A stretch of DNA of 30,804 bases from an uncultured Lachnospiraceae bacterium (GCA_910588405.1 CAJUPT010000039.1:2177-32980); one strand, 5' to 3'; shown: positions 14,386-22,568, numbered from the stretch's first letter. The notes: a model not told the origin generated them from the sequence alone. Made by a program: numbers and translations.

Positions 14386-15756
14386 TCATTTTCCCACATT
14401 CTCTCGTTCCATAGCCCGGAACATTCGCAGCAGCACAATCACCGCCGCGACCGCCAGTATCAGTTCCGCGGTAAACTGGGCGTAAGCCAGTCCGTAAAGG
14501 GGCATCAGCCAGTTGAGGATATACAGCGCCGGAATCTCCAGAATAATCTTCCGCATAACGGCGAATACCAGCGCCTTTTTTCCCATGCCAGTGGCCTGAA
14601 ACACGCCCACGGCCTGAAAATCGATGCACAGAAAGGGCAGAGACAGGCACATGCCCCGCAGCAGACGGGTGCCGTAGCCGATAATGATTTCGTTTTTCAT
14701 AAAGGCGGCGATCAGACTTCCGGCGCCGATATAATAGTCAACACCCATGGCCGTCAGAAAGCCCACCGCTATTTTCAGCGAGAATCCCAGCGTATCCTTC
14801 ATCCTTTTATGATTTCCGCTGGAATAATTATAACTGATCAGCGGCATAATTCCCTGGGAAATCCCCATAGCCACATACATGGGAACCATATTGATTTTCT
14901 GGGAAATTCCCATGGCGGCCACCGCGTCGGCGCCGAAGGATGAGGTGAAATTGTTCAGGATCGTCATTCCGGTTACATTCAGAAGATTCTGGATGCAGGC
15001 CGGGACGCCTACGCCGCACACCCCTGCCACGATTTTTCCCGACAGGCTGATCTCCTTTGGATGAATGCAGACATAGGTATTGCCCTTCTTCACTGCCAGG
15101 AGAATCAGAAAATAGGCGCAGGCCACGCAGTTTGACAGAAAGGTGGCCAGACCGGCTCCTGCCGCTCCCAGATCAAACCCCCAGGGCAGAATAAAAATAG
15201 GGTCCAGCACAATATTCAGCAGACAGCCGCTCATGGTTCCGACGCTGGCATGAAGCGCTGATCCTTCCGCCCGCACCAGATAAGCCAGCACCACATTCAG
15301 GATCGCCGGTGCGGCGCCCCAGCTGACTGTCCATTTCATATAGGCAGAGGTAGCCTCAATCGTCCGGGCATCCGCGCCCAGAATCCCAAGCAGCGGCTGT
15401 TTAAACACCGTACACAAAACGGCGAACAGCACGCCGCACAGCAAAGAGCAGTAAAAACCAAAAGCCGAGCTTTTCCTTACCGTGTCAAAATCCTTCCTGC
15501 CCAGTGCCCGGCTCATCATGCTGGAGCTTCCCACACCGAACAGATTATTAACCGCGTTAAAGGCCAGCAGCACCGGGGCCGCCAGCGTCACGGCGGCATT
15601 CTCCACAGGGTCGTTGAGCATTCCCACAAAATAGGTATCCGCCAGATTATAAATCACCATCACCAGGGAGCTGATTATGGTGGGCACCGCCAGCTGCGCC
15701 ACTGCCCGGGGCACGGGCGTCTGTTCAAACAGGGCTATCTTTTTCTGATCTTCCAC
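14386..15756 (-). CDS. MATE family efflux transporter
   Basis: A 456-aa inner-membrane protein with 12 predicted helices in two homologous halves. The N-terminus is typical (ALFEQTPVPRAVAQLAVPTIIS). LADTYFVGML follows the first helix. The second half has GISQKINMVPMYVAMGISQG and PLISYNYSSGNHKRM, the usual MATE segments. It exports small cations or drugs using a sodium or proton gradient; substrate cannot be read from sequence. The start is a GTG at 15756 with AAGGAC nine bases upstream; no ATG occurs until residue 33, which would cut the first helix. A TATAAT lies at 15830-15835 on the minus strand, with only a poor -35. Confidence 0.93.
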   Translation of the reverse strand: MEDQKKIALFEQTPVPRAVAQLAVPTIISSLVMVIYNLADTYFVGMLNDPVENAAVTLAAPVLLAFNAVNNLFGVGSSSMMSRALGRKDFDTVRKSSAFGFYCSLLCGVLFAVLCTVFKQPLLGILGADARTIEATSAYMKWTVSWGAAPAILNVVLAYLVRAEGSALHASVGTMSGCLLNIVLDPIFILPWGFDLGAAGAGLATFLSNCVACAYFLILLAVKKGNTYVCIHPKEISLSGKIVAGVCGVGVPACIQNLLNVTGMTILNNFTSSFGADAVAAMGISQKINMVPMYVAMGISQGIMPLISYNYSSGNHKRMKDTLGFSLKIAVGFLTAMGVDYYIGAGSLIAAFMKNEIIIGYGTRLLRGMCLSLPFLCIDFQAVGVFQATGMGKKALVFAVMRKIILEIPALYILNWLMPLYGLAYAQFTAELILAVAAVIVLLRMFRAMERENVGK

Positions 15757-15887
15757 GTTTTATCTGTCCTTCTTTCCGTTTCAAAATCAGCGCCCCGCCG
15801 TTTCTATGCGGAAGCGCTCCCGTCCTGCTATTATAACACCCCTTACAGACAATTTCCATCCGAAATTTTTTGCTCCGTTCTCCTTCT

Positions 15888-15983
15888 GTTTTCCACACCG
15901 GCTTTCCACGTCAGAATCTTCCCGCGTTTTTAACGCCGAATTTCCGCGTCAGATTCCTCTCTGCGTTTTCCACACCGGCTTTC
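15888..15983. repeat. Degenerate 38-39 bp tandem repeat between DUF2812 and MATE genes
   Basis: GTTTTCCACACCGGCTTTC occurs identically at 15888-15906 and 15965-15983. Between them lies a diverged unit (TTTCC-CGTCAGA and GCGTTTT shared), giving about 2.5 units of 38-39 bp. No protein is supported on either strand. Confidence 0.65.
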
Positions 15984-15997
15984 AGTAACACAGTTTT

Positions 15998-16903
15998 TCA
16001 GAACAACAAACCGGTTTTCAAAACCACATATATCAGAATTCCGATAAATACAAATGCCAGCACCAGATCCGCAAGCAGGGTCAGAAAAATATTCATTCCT
16101 CTGGACAGCCCAAACCGTTTCAGCCCCCGCTGGATTTTTTTCAGCAGGAAAGTCAGCAGAGAGATCACCGCCATATACCCTACGATATATACGGCCATCC
16201 CCAGGTCGCTGCCCGCCAGCATACTGCCCAGCCAGTAGATCATCAGGATCAGCAGCGCCGTCAGCGCGGCCTTATTGAAGCCCCGGTAGAAAGAAGCCCT
16301 GGCGCAGCCGCCTCCCCGTTCCACCTGCTCTCCGGACTTTCGATACCAGAAGTAGTATCCGCCCAGATTCACGCCGCTCATCATCAGCAGCAAAAGGGCG
16401 TCCAGAACGCCCACCAGATAGGTGGAGCGCAAAGTCGCGCCCGCATAGGACGGGGGCGATAACAGATTACTTCCCTGCATAATCAGCAGCATCACGCCGA
16501 TCACTGCCAGCAATATCGACGATGGCAGATAATTTTTCCGCATTGACCTGTGGATCGTGATAAGCCGCAGTTTCTCGTCCGTTTCAAGGGGCAGAGGCGA
16601 CGGCTGCTCCGTGGCGTAAATCTGCATCTGAAACCAATCCGCCACTTTTGTCCACCCCGCTTCCTCACAGTAAGTTTCCAGCTCCCGCTGGCCTTTGGTG
16701 GGGCTTGCGTTAAATTCCGACGCCTCCGGCACATAAGTCACCGCATAGGTCACAGCCCTGGGTTCGCCTTTCCTGAACTTCCACAGCATCGCCCCGATTT
16801 TATCCAGATACCAGCCCTGGGCCGCCAGGGCAGACAGCCGTTCTTCCACGCCGGCAAAATCATATAAAAGATAATCCCAAAAATAGTATTTCACGTTCTT
16901 CAT
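15998..16903 (-). CDS. DUF2812 domain membrane protein (PadR-associated)
   Basis: The first ~115 residues form the DUF2812 domain (KNVKYYFWDYLLYDFAGVEERLSALAAQGW-type start, with AVTYVPEASEF). The rest contains about five hydrophobic segments (near 129-147, 165-185, 213-231, 236-254 and 270-295). DUF2812 proteins usually sit beside a PadR regulator, as here, 63 nt downstream of one. They are thought to be membrane-anchored partners or targets of it, but their role is not known. The ATG at 16903 has GGAGG with a 6-nt spacer; a GTG one codon earlier is too close. Length 301 aa. Confidence 0.85.
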   Translation of the reverse strand: MKNVKYYFWDYLLYDFAGVEERLSALAAQGWYLDKIGAMLWKFRKGEPRAVTYAVTYVPEASEFNASPTKGQRELETYCEEAGWTKVADWFQMQIYATEQPSPLPLETDEKLRLITIHRSMRKNYLPSSILLAVIGVMLLIMQGSNLLSPPSYAGATLRSTYLVGVLDALLLLMMSGVNLGGYYFWYRKSGEQVERGGGCARASFYRGFNKAALTALLILMIYWLGSMLAGSDLGMAVYIVGYMAVISLLTFLLKKIQRGLKRFGLSRGMNIFLTLLADLVLAFVFIGILIYVVLKTGLLF

Positions 16904-16966
16904 CACTTTCCTCCATGATCATTCCGCAACACCCCTGCCGGGATTTTTTATGAGCACCCAAAGTCA

Positions 16967-17278
16967 TCATTCCTCCGTCACTCGGTTATAATCCTCCGTC
17001 ATCTGACACAGCCGCTCATATTCTTTCCGCAGAGCCTGACTGCCCTTTTGGGTCAGCAGATAGCTTCTTCTGCGCCCTTCCACACTGGTTTCCCGGATCA
17101 TTCCCGCGGCGGAAAACTGATCCAGCAGATTATACAGCGTTCCCGGACCCACGCTGACACGCCCGCCCGTCATCTCCTCCACCCGCCTCATCATATCCAT
17201 GCCGCAGCACTCCGTGCGCATACAGAGGAGAATATAAAACATCTGCTCTGTCAGCGTCTGAAACTTTTCCCTGGGCAT
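16967..17278 (-). CDS. PadR family transcriptional regulator
   Basis: A 103-aa winged-helix repressor. It has the PadR pattern FYILLCMRTECCGMDMMRRV, then GPGTLYNLLDQFSAAGMI (recognition helix and wing entry) and EGRRRSYLLTQKG (wing), and ends in a short C-terminal helix for dimerisation. The start at 17278 has GGGAGGTG upstream; the frame is open eight codons further without a site. It is the first gene of a two-gene unit with DUF2812. Its promoter contains two copies of a 17-bp sequence placed as operators, so autorepression is likely. Confidence 0.93.
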   Translation of the reverse strand: MPREKFQTLTEQMFYILLCMRTECCGMDMMRRVEEMTGGRVSVGPGTLYNLLDQFSAAGMIRETSVEGRRRSYLLTQKGSQALRKEYERLCQMTEDYNRVTEE

Positions 17279-17339
17279 AGGCTTCACCTCCCTGCGGTCC
17301 ATACATACCGGGCGGCAGAGTGATCTGACGCACGGTATA

Positions 17340-17400
17340 ATTATCGAATATCGCTATATTACATCAAATTCATTATATTATCGAATATCGCTAATGTCAA
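17340..17400 (-). promoter_or_regulatory. padR promoter with two 17-bp operator copies
   Basis: The minus strand has a perfect consensus promoter: TTGACA (17395-17400), 17 bp, TATAAT (17372-17377). ATTATCGAATATCGCTA occurs exactly twice, at 17377-17393 (filling the spacer between -35 and -10) and at 17340-17356 (just after the expected start). Each contains a near-palindromic CGAATATCG. A repressor on both would block initiation. Confidence 0.85.
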
Positions 17401-17655
17401 GATATTCTTGTATTCCGCAAATTATTACTGTTCGCCTCGTGACCGGCAGCGCGCTTCGCGATGCACGGAAATGATGTATTCCGCATAATTTCACGCTTAT
17501 ACAACTCGGGATTTTATGCATATCACGCATGAAACACCTCGCGTAATCGTGGCGCCTGAATAGTAACGAAAAATTCACAATCCTGAACAAAGACAGGCAG
17601 ATTTATACGGAGTGCTTGAAAAATGCAAAGAAAAATGCTAAGGCTTTTAAAGTGA
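17401..17655. other. Intergenic region between padR and the large membrane-protein gene
   Basis: No gene is supported here. A minus-strand open frame (17378-17590) has no ribosome site and an unlikely composition. The segment 17500-17545 is rich in short imperfect palindromes (TGCATATCACGCAT, GCGCGCTTCGCGATGC) and may be part of a dispersed intergenic repeat. No terminator is visible. Confidence 0.5.
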
Positions 17656-17684
17656 TTGAAAAAACAGCTTTTCAGAGGTATGAT
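17656..17684 (+). promoter_or_regulatory. Candidate promoter for the discoidin-tailed membrane protein
   Basis: TTGAAA (17656-17661), 17 bp, TATGAT (17679-17684), about 105 bp upstream of the start codon. Confidence 0.5.
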
Positions 17685-17790
17685 TATAACTTAAGAATCC
17701 GGCGATTTCGCTGAAATCTGCTTTTGCAGCCCTGTAAAATCAGATACCGCGAAGTTACGGAAATACACTAAAATTTCAGGAGGAATGATT

Positions 17791-19917
17791 TTGCCAGCAA
17801 CAATATCCGAAAAAAACAAGTGCAGCCAGCTGGCCGGGATATTTTTATCCGCCGCCCTTTTATCCGCTGCCTGCATTTTAATACTGTACAAAACGATTCC
17901 GTTTATCTATGACAGCGTGGACGACATGGCGACGCGGGATATGCTTTTTGGTAATTATACCGGCACAAGCGACGGGCATCTGACATGGATTTCATACCCT
18001 TTATCCTGGCTGCTCACCCTACCATTCCGCCTGCTTCCCGGCTTTGACTGGTACGGCGCCTTTCTGATCGGATTAAGCTGGCTATGTCTGACGCTGACTC
18101 TGGCCCGCGCACTGGAGGGCGGCGGCACGTTTGGCGGCAAGGCTTTCCGGGCGGCCTGCTGCCTGCTATGCTTCCTGGCCGTCTGGACCCGCTATCTGAC
18201 GGTTTTCATATACACGGTCACTACAGCCCTGGTGGGCGCGGCTACTGTCTTCTGGTTTTTAACCATTGATTTCGGCAAAAGCAAAAAAAGAATCTATATG
18301 GAACTGGCAGTCACCGTTCTTCTCGCCCTGCTGACCCTCTGCCTGCGCTATGAGGTATTTCTGATGACCGCCGCCATGGCGCTGGTATGCTTTTTCTTCC
18401 GGATGATCTGCTATCCAAAGAGCCGGGCTTTATTAATAAAAGGGCTGCTGCTCCCTTTGCTGGCCGGAACCCTGATAACGGCTGCCGTAAACCTGTACGT
18501 TTATTCCCTGGGAGACTGGAACGGATACTTGGAGCAAGAATCGTACCAGAAATTAATCTTTGACTATTACGGACTGCCGGAATATGAAGCCAACAAAGAA
18601 TTTTACAACGGGATCGGTTTTGGCAAAGAAGAATACAAAGCATTGGAAATCAATCCTCTGTTTATTCACGACCAGCTGACGACGGAAAACATCAAAAAAA
18701 TTTCCATGAAAGCACGCGAACTGGATACCCGCACAGCTTTCGAAAAATCACTGCACGCACTAAAATTAACTGGTTTCAACCAGATCTGGAGCGCATTGAT
18801 GCCGCTGAATCTGATCCACGGACTTCTATGGCTGGCCGCTATTTTTATCATACTGAAAAAACGGGACCAGCAATTAGGCGGCTTCTGCCTTGCCGCGGCC
18901 ATCGTTTACTTCCTGCTCTGGTTCTACCTGAGTTATCAGGGCAGGACGCCGGAGCGGGTAGGGATCTCCATGCATCTTTTGGGCATGATGACAATGGCGG
19001 GACTGCTGGAACCATATATCAGAGGAAAAAAGCTTCCAAAGCCCTTTTTCGCCCTGATCACGGCAGGGCTGATTGGGGCGGCCGGGATGGGAATCCATGA
19101 CGGGGTCGTGACGGAAAAAGAGTTTTACGGCAGAGTGCCCCAGTATCGGGCCATTATTGACTACTGCGCTTCCCACCCGGACTGTTTCTATGTTGTCGAC
19201 CTGATTGCCCTGACGGAATACACGGAACCTTATTGCTTTCGCACGGAACCGGTGGCAAACTATATAAAGGCCGGCAGCCCGGCGGTATTCACACCTTCTG
19301 CCATGGAAAAGGTGGCAAGATACGGCAGTGAAAATTTTCATGAAAAATTTTTGGATAACAGTTCCATGTATGTAATCAGCGCCAAGGAAGATGGCCTGGA
19401 CGATATACGGCGGATGTATGAAAAGAATTATCCGGATTTTTCCTGCCGTCTCGTAGACGTTATCCGCTGGGGCGGAAATCATTCTTACGTGTATCAGTAT
19501 AGCCTGAATCCGGATATGCCAGGGCCGGCCGATACCCCCTCGCTGGTGGAACGGCTGGTTTCCCATGAAACCGGCTCCGCAGCGGAAAGGGCCATGGACG
19601 GCGATCCGAATACCTGCTGGAGCAGCGGAAAGCCCCAGGAAGACGGACGGGCAGTTTTCGACATTATGTTATCGGAAACGACACAGCTTAGGGGAATCTG
19701 GCTGTCAGTGGGCGACGCTTATGACGATTATCCACGCTCCCTTAAAATTTTCGCCACGCCGGACGGGGAAAGCTGGGAGGAATTGAATACGGAAAGCACC
19801 GCGGATATCTATTTTTCTTTCGACGCTGTGCCGGTCAAGGCACTTCGGCTGATCGCTGATGAAGCGCCTGGCGTCAAAAGCAACTGGTCGATTGCGGAAA
19901 TTCGTTTATACCGGTAA
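17791..19917 (+). CDS. Large polytopic membrane protein with C-terminal discoidin-like (F5/8 type C) domain
   Basis: A 708-aa protein with about 10-11 hydrophobic segments in the first ~430 residues. This is followed by a soluble region (~430-575) and a C-terminal ~130-residue module (580-708) resembling an F5/8 type C/discoidin carbohydrate-binding fold (AMDGDPNTCWSSG, RSLKIFATPDGESWEEL, and a final IAEIRLYR). The membrane part has the look of the GT-C glycosyltransferase/mannosyltransferase-like proteins, with an acidic loop after the first helix (YDSVDDMATRDM), but I cannot name the family. For the start, AGGAGG (17778-17783) is one base before an ATG (17785) and seven before an in-frame TTG (17791); I prefer the TTG. 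Function unknown, probably cell-envelope polysaccharide. Confidence 0.7.
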   Translation: MPATISEKNKCSQLAGIFLSAALLSAACILILYKTIPFIYDSVDDMATRDMLFGNYTGTSDGHLTWISYPLSWLLTLPFRLLPGFDWYGAFLIGLSWLCLTLTLARALEGGGTFGGKAFRAACCLLCFLAVWTRYLTVFIYTVTTALVGAATVFWFLTIDFGKSKKRIYMELAVTVLLALLTLCLRYEVFLMTAAMALVCFFFRMICYPKSRALLIKGLLLPLLAGTLITAAVNLYVYSLGDWNGYLEQESYQKLIFDYYGLPEYEANKEFYNGIGFGKEEYKALEINPLFIHDQLTTENIKKISMKARELDTRTAFEKSLHALKLTGFNQIWSALMPLNLIHGLLWLAAIFIILKKRDQQLGGFCLAAAIVYFLLWFYLSYQGRTPERVGISMHLLGMMTMAGLLEPYIRGKKLPKPFFALITAGLIGAAGMGIHDGVVTEKEFYGRVPQYRAIIDYCASHPDCFYVVDLIALTEYTEPYCFRTEPVANYIKAGSPAVFTPSAMEKVARYGSENFHEKFLDNSSMYVISAKEDGLDDIRRMYEKNYPDFSCRLVDVIRWGGNHSYVYQYSLNPDMPGPADTPSLVERLVSHETGSAAERAMDGDPNTCWSSGKPQEDGRAVFDIMLSETTQLRGIWLSVGDAYDDYPRSLKIFATPDGESWEELNTESTADIYFSFDAVPVKALRLIADEAPGVKSNWSIAEIRLYR

Positions 19918-20007
19918 GTCCGACCGCCGTTTTTCCTCCTCTGCCCTGATACCGTACCAAAAGGAATCCCTTTCACACCATCTGCCTGTCATCCCGCATC
20001 AAAAGCA

Positions 20008-20035
20008 TTGTATCTTTTTGTCGAGATGCTATAAT
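20008..20035 (+). promoter_or_regulatory. Promoter for the charged coiled-coil protein
   Basis: TTGTAT (20008-20013), 16 bp, TATAAT (20030-20035), 80 bp before the start codon. Confidence 0.6.
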
Positions 20036-20116
20036 AAGGAAAACAGCCGGACAGCCGGAAATTATTGCGGCATTGTCAAGCATTTGTAAATCATACTTTT
20101 CAGGGAGGTATCATGT

Positions 20117-20662
20117 ATGAACATTAATGGCATCCGGAACCATTCAGATCAACAGGCTTTTTTCATTCGTGCGCAGGAAAGACGTCTCCAGGCCCAGGAG
20201 GAACGGCAAGCCCGTGAAGCAGAGCTGGCAAAGCTGGCCTCTGAAGCAGACGAGGAGGCCAAGCAGGCTTTAGACCCCAATACCGTGCCGAAGCAGCGGC
20301 CCGCTGACCGGGACCGCTATGAGCCAAACGGCGCCAACCAAAGGGATAAAACTGACAAATCAGACAAGACAGATCAGCCCGAAAAAGCTGACAAATCAGA
20401 CAAGACAGATAAACCCGAAAAAGCTGACAAATCAGAAAAAAAAGCAAAAACCGAGCGCTGTGTAGGCAATACGGATCAGGTAGACCGAGAAATCGAAAAG
20501 CTGAAAAAGAAAAAAGAACAGTTGAAACAGCAGATCAATACCTGCGAAGATCCTGAGAAAGCCGAAAAGCTGAAAAAAGAACTGGCCCTGGTGGAAAATG
20601 AATTGAGACAAAAGGACAATGATGGATACCGCCGCAGCCATACTGTTTTTTCAAACATTTAG
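20117..20662 (+). CDS. Charged coiled-coil protein with a 12-residue tandem repeat
   Basis: I do not recognise the family. The 181-aa product has no signal peptide or membrane segment. It begins MNINGIRNHSDQQAF, followed by a charged helix (about 18-50, ERRLQAQEERQAREAEL). A low-complexity linker of the repeat DKSDKTDQPEKA (two full units and a partial, about 80-108) comes next, and then a second Lys/Glu-rich coiled coil (about 118-170). The ATG at 20117 has GGGAGG eight bases upstream. An earlier ATG at 20113 is in another frame and stops after four codons. It has its own promoter and terminator, so it is probably a real single-gene unit. Confidence 0.7.
   Translation: MNINGIRNHSDQQAFFIRAQERRLQAQEERQAREAELAKLASEADEEAKQALDPNTVPKQRPADRDRYEPNGANQRDKTDKSDKTDQPEKADKSDKTDKPEKADKSEKKAKTERCVGNTDQVDREIEKLKKKKEQLKQQINTCEDPEKAEKLKKELALVENELRQKDNDGYRRSHTVFSNI
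20354..20440 (+). repeat. 36-bp tandem repeat inside the charged protein gene
   Basis: Two units of 36 bp (20354-20389 and 20390-20425), differing at two adjacent bases by eye, plus a partial third unit starting at 20426. Each encodes 12 residues in frame, so copy number could vary without breaking the gene. Confidence 0.8.
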
Positions 20663-20675
20663 CAAAACATCCATT

Positions 20676-20717
20676 ATGGCGAACGGCAAAATCATCTGCC
20701 GTTCGCCATCCGTTTTT
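20676..20717 (+). terminator. Intrinsic terminator after the charged protein gene
   Basis: ATGGCGAACGGCA (20676-20688) pairs perfectly with TGCCGTTCGCCAT (20697-20709), an 8-nt loop, followed by CCG and five Ts. Located 14 bp after the stop codon. Confidence 0.85.
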
Positions 20718-20725
20718 ACGATCTG

Positions 20726-20937
20726 TTACCTTGACTTAAAAAACGTCCCGAAAAAGCTGCGGCCCAGGGAAGCCCCTACGTTTCCTCCCGGCTTTTTCCG
20801 AACTTGCCGCCTAGCTGCTCTCCCAGGCTGCTGCCTACCTCGCGGCCGACGGTGCTTCCGGCAGAGCTGGCTGCCCGTCCCAGTCCGGAGGTCACTGCCT
20901 TTTTGCGGCGGGCGGAATCCCATCCTCACTGCTTACT
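20726..20937 (-). pseudogene. C-terminal remnant of a HerA-like (DUF853) ATPase gene
   Basis: The minus strand encodes ARRKKAVTSGLGRAASSAGS followed by TVGREVGSSLGEQLGGKFGK in one frame, then GNVGASLGRSFFGTFFKSR and a stop in another. Together these resemble the Gly/Ser-rich C-terminal tail I recall for DUF853/HerA-like helicases in Lachnospiraceae. A stop lies just upstream, and a frameshift near 20795 is needed to join the two parts. No ATPase domain, start or ribosome site remains. The identification is from memory of the tail motif and moderately sure. Confidence 0.55.
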
Positions 20938-21083
20938 CTTTGCCCGCAGCGGGCGCAAACCAATCGCTGACATTTGGAGATTCTAAAATATTTTTCCCTC
21001 CTGATTTTGCTTTTCGGCTTTCATTCCAACGCAATGATCTTTTCACTCCATGTCGTCCTGTCTCCCCATTATATCGGAAACAA
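20938..21083. other. Short non-coding gap after the HerA-like remnant
   Basis: No gene, repeat or terminator is supported. A 62-codon minus-strand frame (21069-21257) overlaps the next promoter and the start of the next gene and has no ribosome site. Confidence 0.5.
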
Positions 21084-21112
21084 TGGACATGGGCAACAAA
21101 AAGCATTATAAT
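21084..21112 (+). promoter_or_regulatory. Promoter for the uncharacterised membrane protein
   Basis: TGGACA (21084-21089), 17 bp, TATAAT (21107-21112). The leader to the start codon is about 125 nt. Confidence 0.65.
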
Positions 21113-21241
21113 AAGTCGGTAATAATAAGCCGGTAATCACTGCAGACTCGCCAACATACTGTTCAAGCATGTTAGCGGCCGCAAAGAGTACGATAACCGA
21201 AGACCCACATAGTTCACAGATGAGAAGGAGAACAGCCCAGC

Positions 21242-22228
21242 ATGATTTTAAAAACAATCCGAACCAGTCAGATCAGGTCCCTGTTTTTCCCGGCCGTTTT
21301 ACTGCTGACCGCCCTGTGGCTCAGTTTTCTCCTTCCGTGGAAAGCCTATTTGTTTCCTGAAGCGCTGAATCCGCTGCTTCCCATCGATTTTACGCCCGAT
21401 GAACAGACCTTTTATCAAATCGCCCCTGAACGGCTTTACTATACGGGCTGCGACGCATTGTCCAAAGGACAGGTGAGCGGCCATTACTACTACTCCATGA
21501 CCCGGGAACGCTGCCAGCTTTACCTGCTGCCCCGGCAGAAAGAAGATCCGGCGCCCATATTGGAACATGTTACGCTGAAAGGCGTCCTGCGGGAACAGCA
21601 GGAACTCCTCTACCAGGTGACCGATTCCATGGCAAAGGAACTGGCCTGGTCCCAGAGAAGGATTCTTGAGCTTACCTGCCCGTATATTCTGGATACGGTC
21701 TCGGAATCCTGCCTGCTGAACCGGATTCTTTTTCTGCTGCTGCCCTCCTGCATCCTGGTTTCCTGCGCGGGTTTTCTGCGTCTGCTGTTTTATATCATCT
21801 TTCCCAGACTGCATCCCAGGCTGCGCCGAATCCGTCGGGAGACCAGAAATCCTTATATCCTGATAGATCTGGAAGATGAATTATCAGGCGGCCGGACAGG
21901 CTGTATGCAGTCTCTGTATCTGACGGAACACTATCTGATCAACCTTGCCGACGCCAATTTTTTATTCCAGCCACTGGAACAAATCTGCTGGATATACACC
22001 CATAAATATTTTCCCGGTCCGTTCAGACGATTCCGCCGGGGGCGGCTGTATTTTACCTGGTGGAACCGGTCCGGCAGACATTTCGATATCCCGCTGCCTC
22101 CGGAAAGCGACGGCGACGCCCTCATAGACGAGATCGGCGCACGATGCCCGGATATCCTGCTGCGCTACAGTCCGCAGAACAAGCTGGAGGCGGAAAAAAT
22201 TTTAAAAAAAAGAATATTATATGTATAA
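21242..22228 (+). CDS. Uncharacterised two-helix membrane protein
   Basis: A 328-aa protein with an N-terminal membrane helix (about 13-32) and a second one (about 160-185, LLNRILFLLLPSCILVSC region). This places residues ~35-155 probably outside and the ~140-residue C-terminal part inside. The C-terminal part has a compact, beta-rich look with many aromatics (YLTEHYLINLADANFLFQP, QICWIYTHKYF, RLYFTWWNRSGRHFDI). The overall layout recalls Lachnospiraceae DUF6709-type proteins, but I am not certain. AAGGAG lies 11 bases before the ATG. The gene has its own promoter and terminator. Function unknown. Confidence 0.75.
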   Translation: MILKTIRTSQIRSLFFPAVLLLTALWLSFLLPWKAYLFPEALNPLLPIDFTPDEQTFYQIAPERLYYTGCDALSKGQVSGHYYYSMTRERCQLYLLPRQKEDPAPILEHVTLKGVLREQQELLYQVTDSMAKELAWSQRRILELTCPYILDTVSESCLLNRILFLLLPSCILVSCAGFLRLLFYIIFPRLHPRLRRIRRETRNPYILIDLEDELSGGRTGCMQSLYLTEHYLINLADANFLFQPLEQICWIYTHKYFPGPFRRFRRGRLYFTWWNRSGRHFDIPLPPESDGDALIDEIGARCPDILLRYSPQNKLEAEKILKKRILYV

Positions 22229-22256
22229 CCCTGAATTTCCGGGACATACTATAAAT

Positions 22257-22307
22257 AATCCATCAGACATAAAGTACACGGACCCCCTCCGATGTATCTG
22301 ATGGATT
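22257..22307 (+). repeat. Inverted repeat downstream of the uncharacterised membrane protein
   Basis: AATCCATCAGA (22257-22267) and TCTGATGGATT (22297-22307) are perfect 11-bp arms around a 29-nt loop containing GGACCCCCTCC. There is no T-tract directly after; a second hairpin with a T-tract follows at 22364. Confidence 0.65.
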
Positions 22308-22363
22308 CACCAAGCATCATTACCAAAGAAAAAAGAAATACTTATCCTCCCCTTTAATAGAGT

Positions 22364-22400
22364 CCCCCTGCTGCGTGTACGCGGCAGGGGGGCTTTTTTT
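22364..22400 (+). terminator. Strong intrinsic terminator
   Basis: CCCCCTGC (22364-22371) pairs with GCAGGGGG (22384-22391), with an inner GCG/CGC pairing around TGTA, followed by seven Ts (22394-22400). It ends the transcript of the 21242-22228 gene. Confidence 0.9.
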
Positions 22401-22437
22401 ATCATACAAAAAGCCCTCCGGGCAGGATCGCACTACT

Positions 22438-22471
22438 GTGTACGCTATTACACTAAGCTCGAAAAAACCTC
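22438..22471 (+). repeat. Dispersed ~34-bp repeat, copy 2
   Basis: Matches 14280-14313 (opposite strand) at about 28 of 34 positions, with the core CTAAGCTCGAAA. It lies between the terminator and the 3' end of the antiporter gene. Confidence 0.55.
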
Positions 22472-22568
22472 GCAGCACACTCACAGAACGAATGCTTCCG
22501 GATGTCTCAGGTATTCGGGCAGATATGCCAATAGCATCTTTTATCAGATTTAGCACACAGATGTATCC

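Noticed and set aside
21069..21257. Minus-strand 62-codon frame, hydrophobic
   Set aside because: Covers the promoter and start codon of the next plus-strand gene; no ribosome site.
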